Under the pieces are notes generated by a model, which had not been told where the DNA came from, ran no database searches, and saw nothing but the letters and a program-made list of their open reading frames with translations. The translations under genes and the position numbers were made by a program. Shown piece after piece: positions 63,496 through 64,000 of a stretch of 64,000 bases of DNA; the stretch's first letter is position 1; every line of letters starts with the position of its first letter. Source of the stretch: Tenacibaculum pacificus (GTDB lineage: Bacteria; Bacteroidota; Bacteroidia; Flavobacteriales; Flavobacteriaceae); contig NZ_CP115917.1 of assembly GCF_027941775.1 (NCBI RefSeq), positions 914,501 through 978,500 of the forward strand. The letters run 5' to 3'.

Positions 63496-64000
63496 CTATT
63501 TTTTTATTAGATGTTTAATTACAGTATTAGAATCTGTAACAACCTTTATAATATAATTTCCGCTTGATAAATTAAAATCATTAAGAATTAAAAGCTTGTT
63601 ATTTTGATCCATTTTATAGTTCTTTTGATAAGAAACTTGACCTATTGTTGAATAAATTTTAACAGCAACATTTGTTTGTTGTTTTTTGAAATTTATTTTT
63701 AGATAATCATCAAAAGTATTTGGAAAAATTTGGATTTCCTCATCTAAAGTTCCAATTACTATTGGATTTAGAATTGTACCTAATACAGCGTTATTCTTAA
63801 ACTGTACCGATTCAGAAGTAATTTCTTCTTTAGAACCATCACTTTTTTGAATATAAAAGGTAAGTTTTTCTGATGTATCAGAAAATATTGAGATAAAATG
63901 TAAATTCTCTCCATCGATATTAATAGCTTCAGATTCACCTCGAATTTCTCCGTTTGAATTGTAAATTTTAAGCATACTATAATCTGCAGGAATTTTTACA
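63496..64000 (-). CDS. T9SS type A sorting-domain protein (N-terminus beyond window)
   Basis: The frame is open from the right edge (VKIPADYSMLKIYN...) to a stop at 63496; the internal ATG at 63975 is not a start. At least 167 residues are visible. The C-terminal 75 residues are a type A type IX secretion sorting domain (IFPNTFDDYLKINF, KIYSTIGQVSYQKN, LSSGNYIIKVVTDSNTVIKHLIKK). Before it lies the segment NGEIRGESEAINIDGENLHFISIFSDTSEKLTFYI, similar to one in the adjacent protein. It is a secreted or surface protein. The two genes are three bases apart. Confidence 0.85.
   Translation of the reverse strand, partial: VKIPADYSMLKIYNSNGEIRGESEAINIDGENLHFISIFSDTSEKLTFYIQKSDGSKEEITSESVQFKNNAVLGTILNPIVIGTLDEEIQIFPNTFDDYLKINFKKQQTNVAVKIYSTIGQVSYQKNYKMDQNNKLLILNDFNLSSGNYIIKVVTDSNTVIKHLIKK

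Noticed and set aside
1..64000. tRNA or rRNA genes, CRISPR arrays, insertion sequences, prophage
   Set aside because: No cloverleaf-like G+C-rich block, regularly spaced direct repeats, transposase or phage gene was seen on reading both strands; base composition is even throughout.

Overview
The window reads as one AT-rich chromosomal segment of a marine-type flavobacterium (phylum Bacteroidota, family Flavobacteriaceae; the gene set recalls the Tenacibaculum/Polaribacter neighbourhood, but the genus cannot be fixed from sequence alone). Supporting signs are promoters of the Bacteroidota form TTG-N~20-TAnnTTTG, two secreted proteins with TonB C-terminal domains, a C-terminal type IX secretion sorting domain at the right edge, menaquinone genes, a tsaD-tamB-DUF368-DUF368-aroE-DUF349 gene order that I recall as common in this family, and many small conserved proteins recognisable only from flavobacteria. 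No rRNA, tRNA, insertion sequence, prophage or CRISPR array is visible; this is core chromosome.

Layout. 1-2400: glycosyltransferase (cut by the left edge), a small HsdR-N-like protein, and holA. 2448-14562: ABC-F ATPase, tsaD, tamB, two DUF368 membrane proteins, aroE, DUF349 protein. 14664-20955 (minus strand): two TonB-C paralogues, a cyclophilin-FKBP fusion, an outer-membrane barrel and prfC. 21087-22987: idi, a 6-carboxytetrahydropterin synthase-like gene and manA, all three with damaged frames. 23046-23870: a small hotdog-like protein and a promoter/terminator-bounded structured transcript candidate. 23871-28039: kdsB, a HAD hydrolase, then a MerC-folE-COG0523 operon that looks zinc-regulated, and small conserved proteins. 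28064-31160 (minus): an ECF sigma/anti-sigma/sensor set and an orphan conserved protein. 31253-41722: MBL hydrolase, yaaA, SanA-like protein, sdaA, DUF2853, TPR protein, solute symporter, gapA, RidA. 41761-48962: lptD, amidase, MlaD-like MCE protein and two Fe-S proteins. 49053-54401: menA, a hydrolase, SRPBCC protein, menC, CPBP protease, menE. 55004-59431 (minus): yebC, a DUF3352/MORN protein and an acyl-CoA carboxylase subunit. 59587-62381: a DoxX-OsmC-FMN reductase-MarR-pirin stress cluster with three matching operator-like dyads. 62460-64000 (minus): a 39-residue lipoprotein and two related secreted proteins.

Two regulatory systems stand out. The MarR cluster carries three related dyads centred on CCWTGG; two sit at exactly the same distance from the -7 box and cover the -33 element. 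The MerC-folE-COG0523 operon has a GCAAC-AGA-GTTGC dyad over its -33 element, and its FolE has Arg in place of the first zinc-ligand Cys.

A caution about the sequence: at least nine single-base frame breaks interrupt eight otherwise well-conserved genes (DUF368 copy 2, idi, manA, MBL hydrolase, symporter, amidase twice, Fe-S protein, DUF3352 protein), and the PTPS gene has lost its C-terminus. Several lie in homopolymers. Uncorrected sequencing indels are the simplest explanation, so single-residue oddities should also be read with care.
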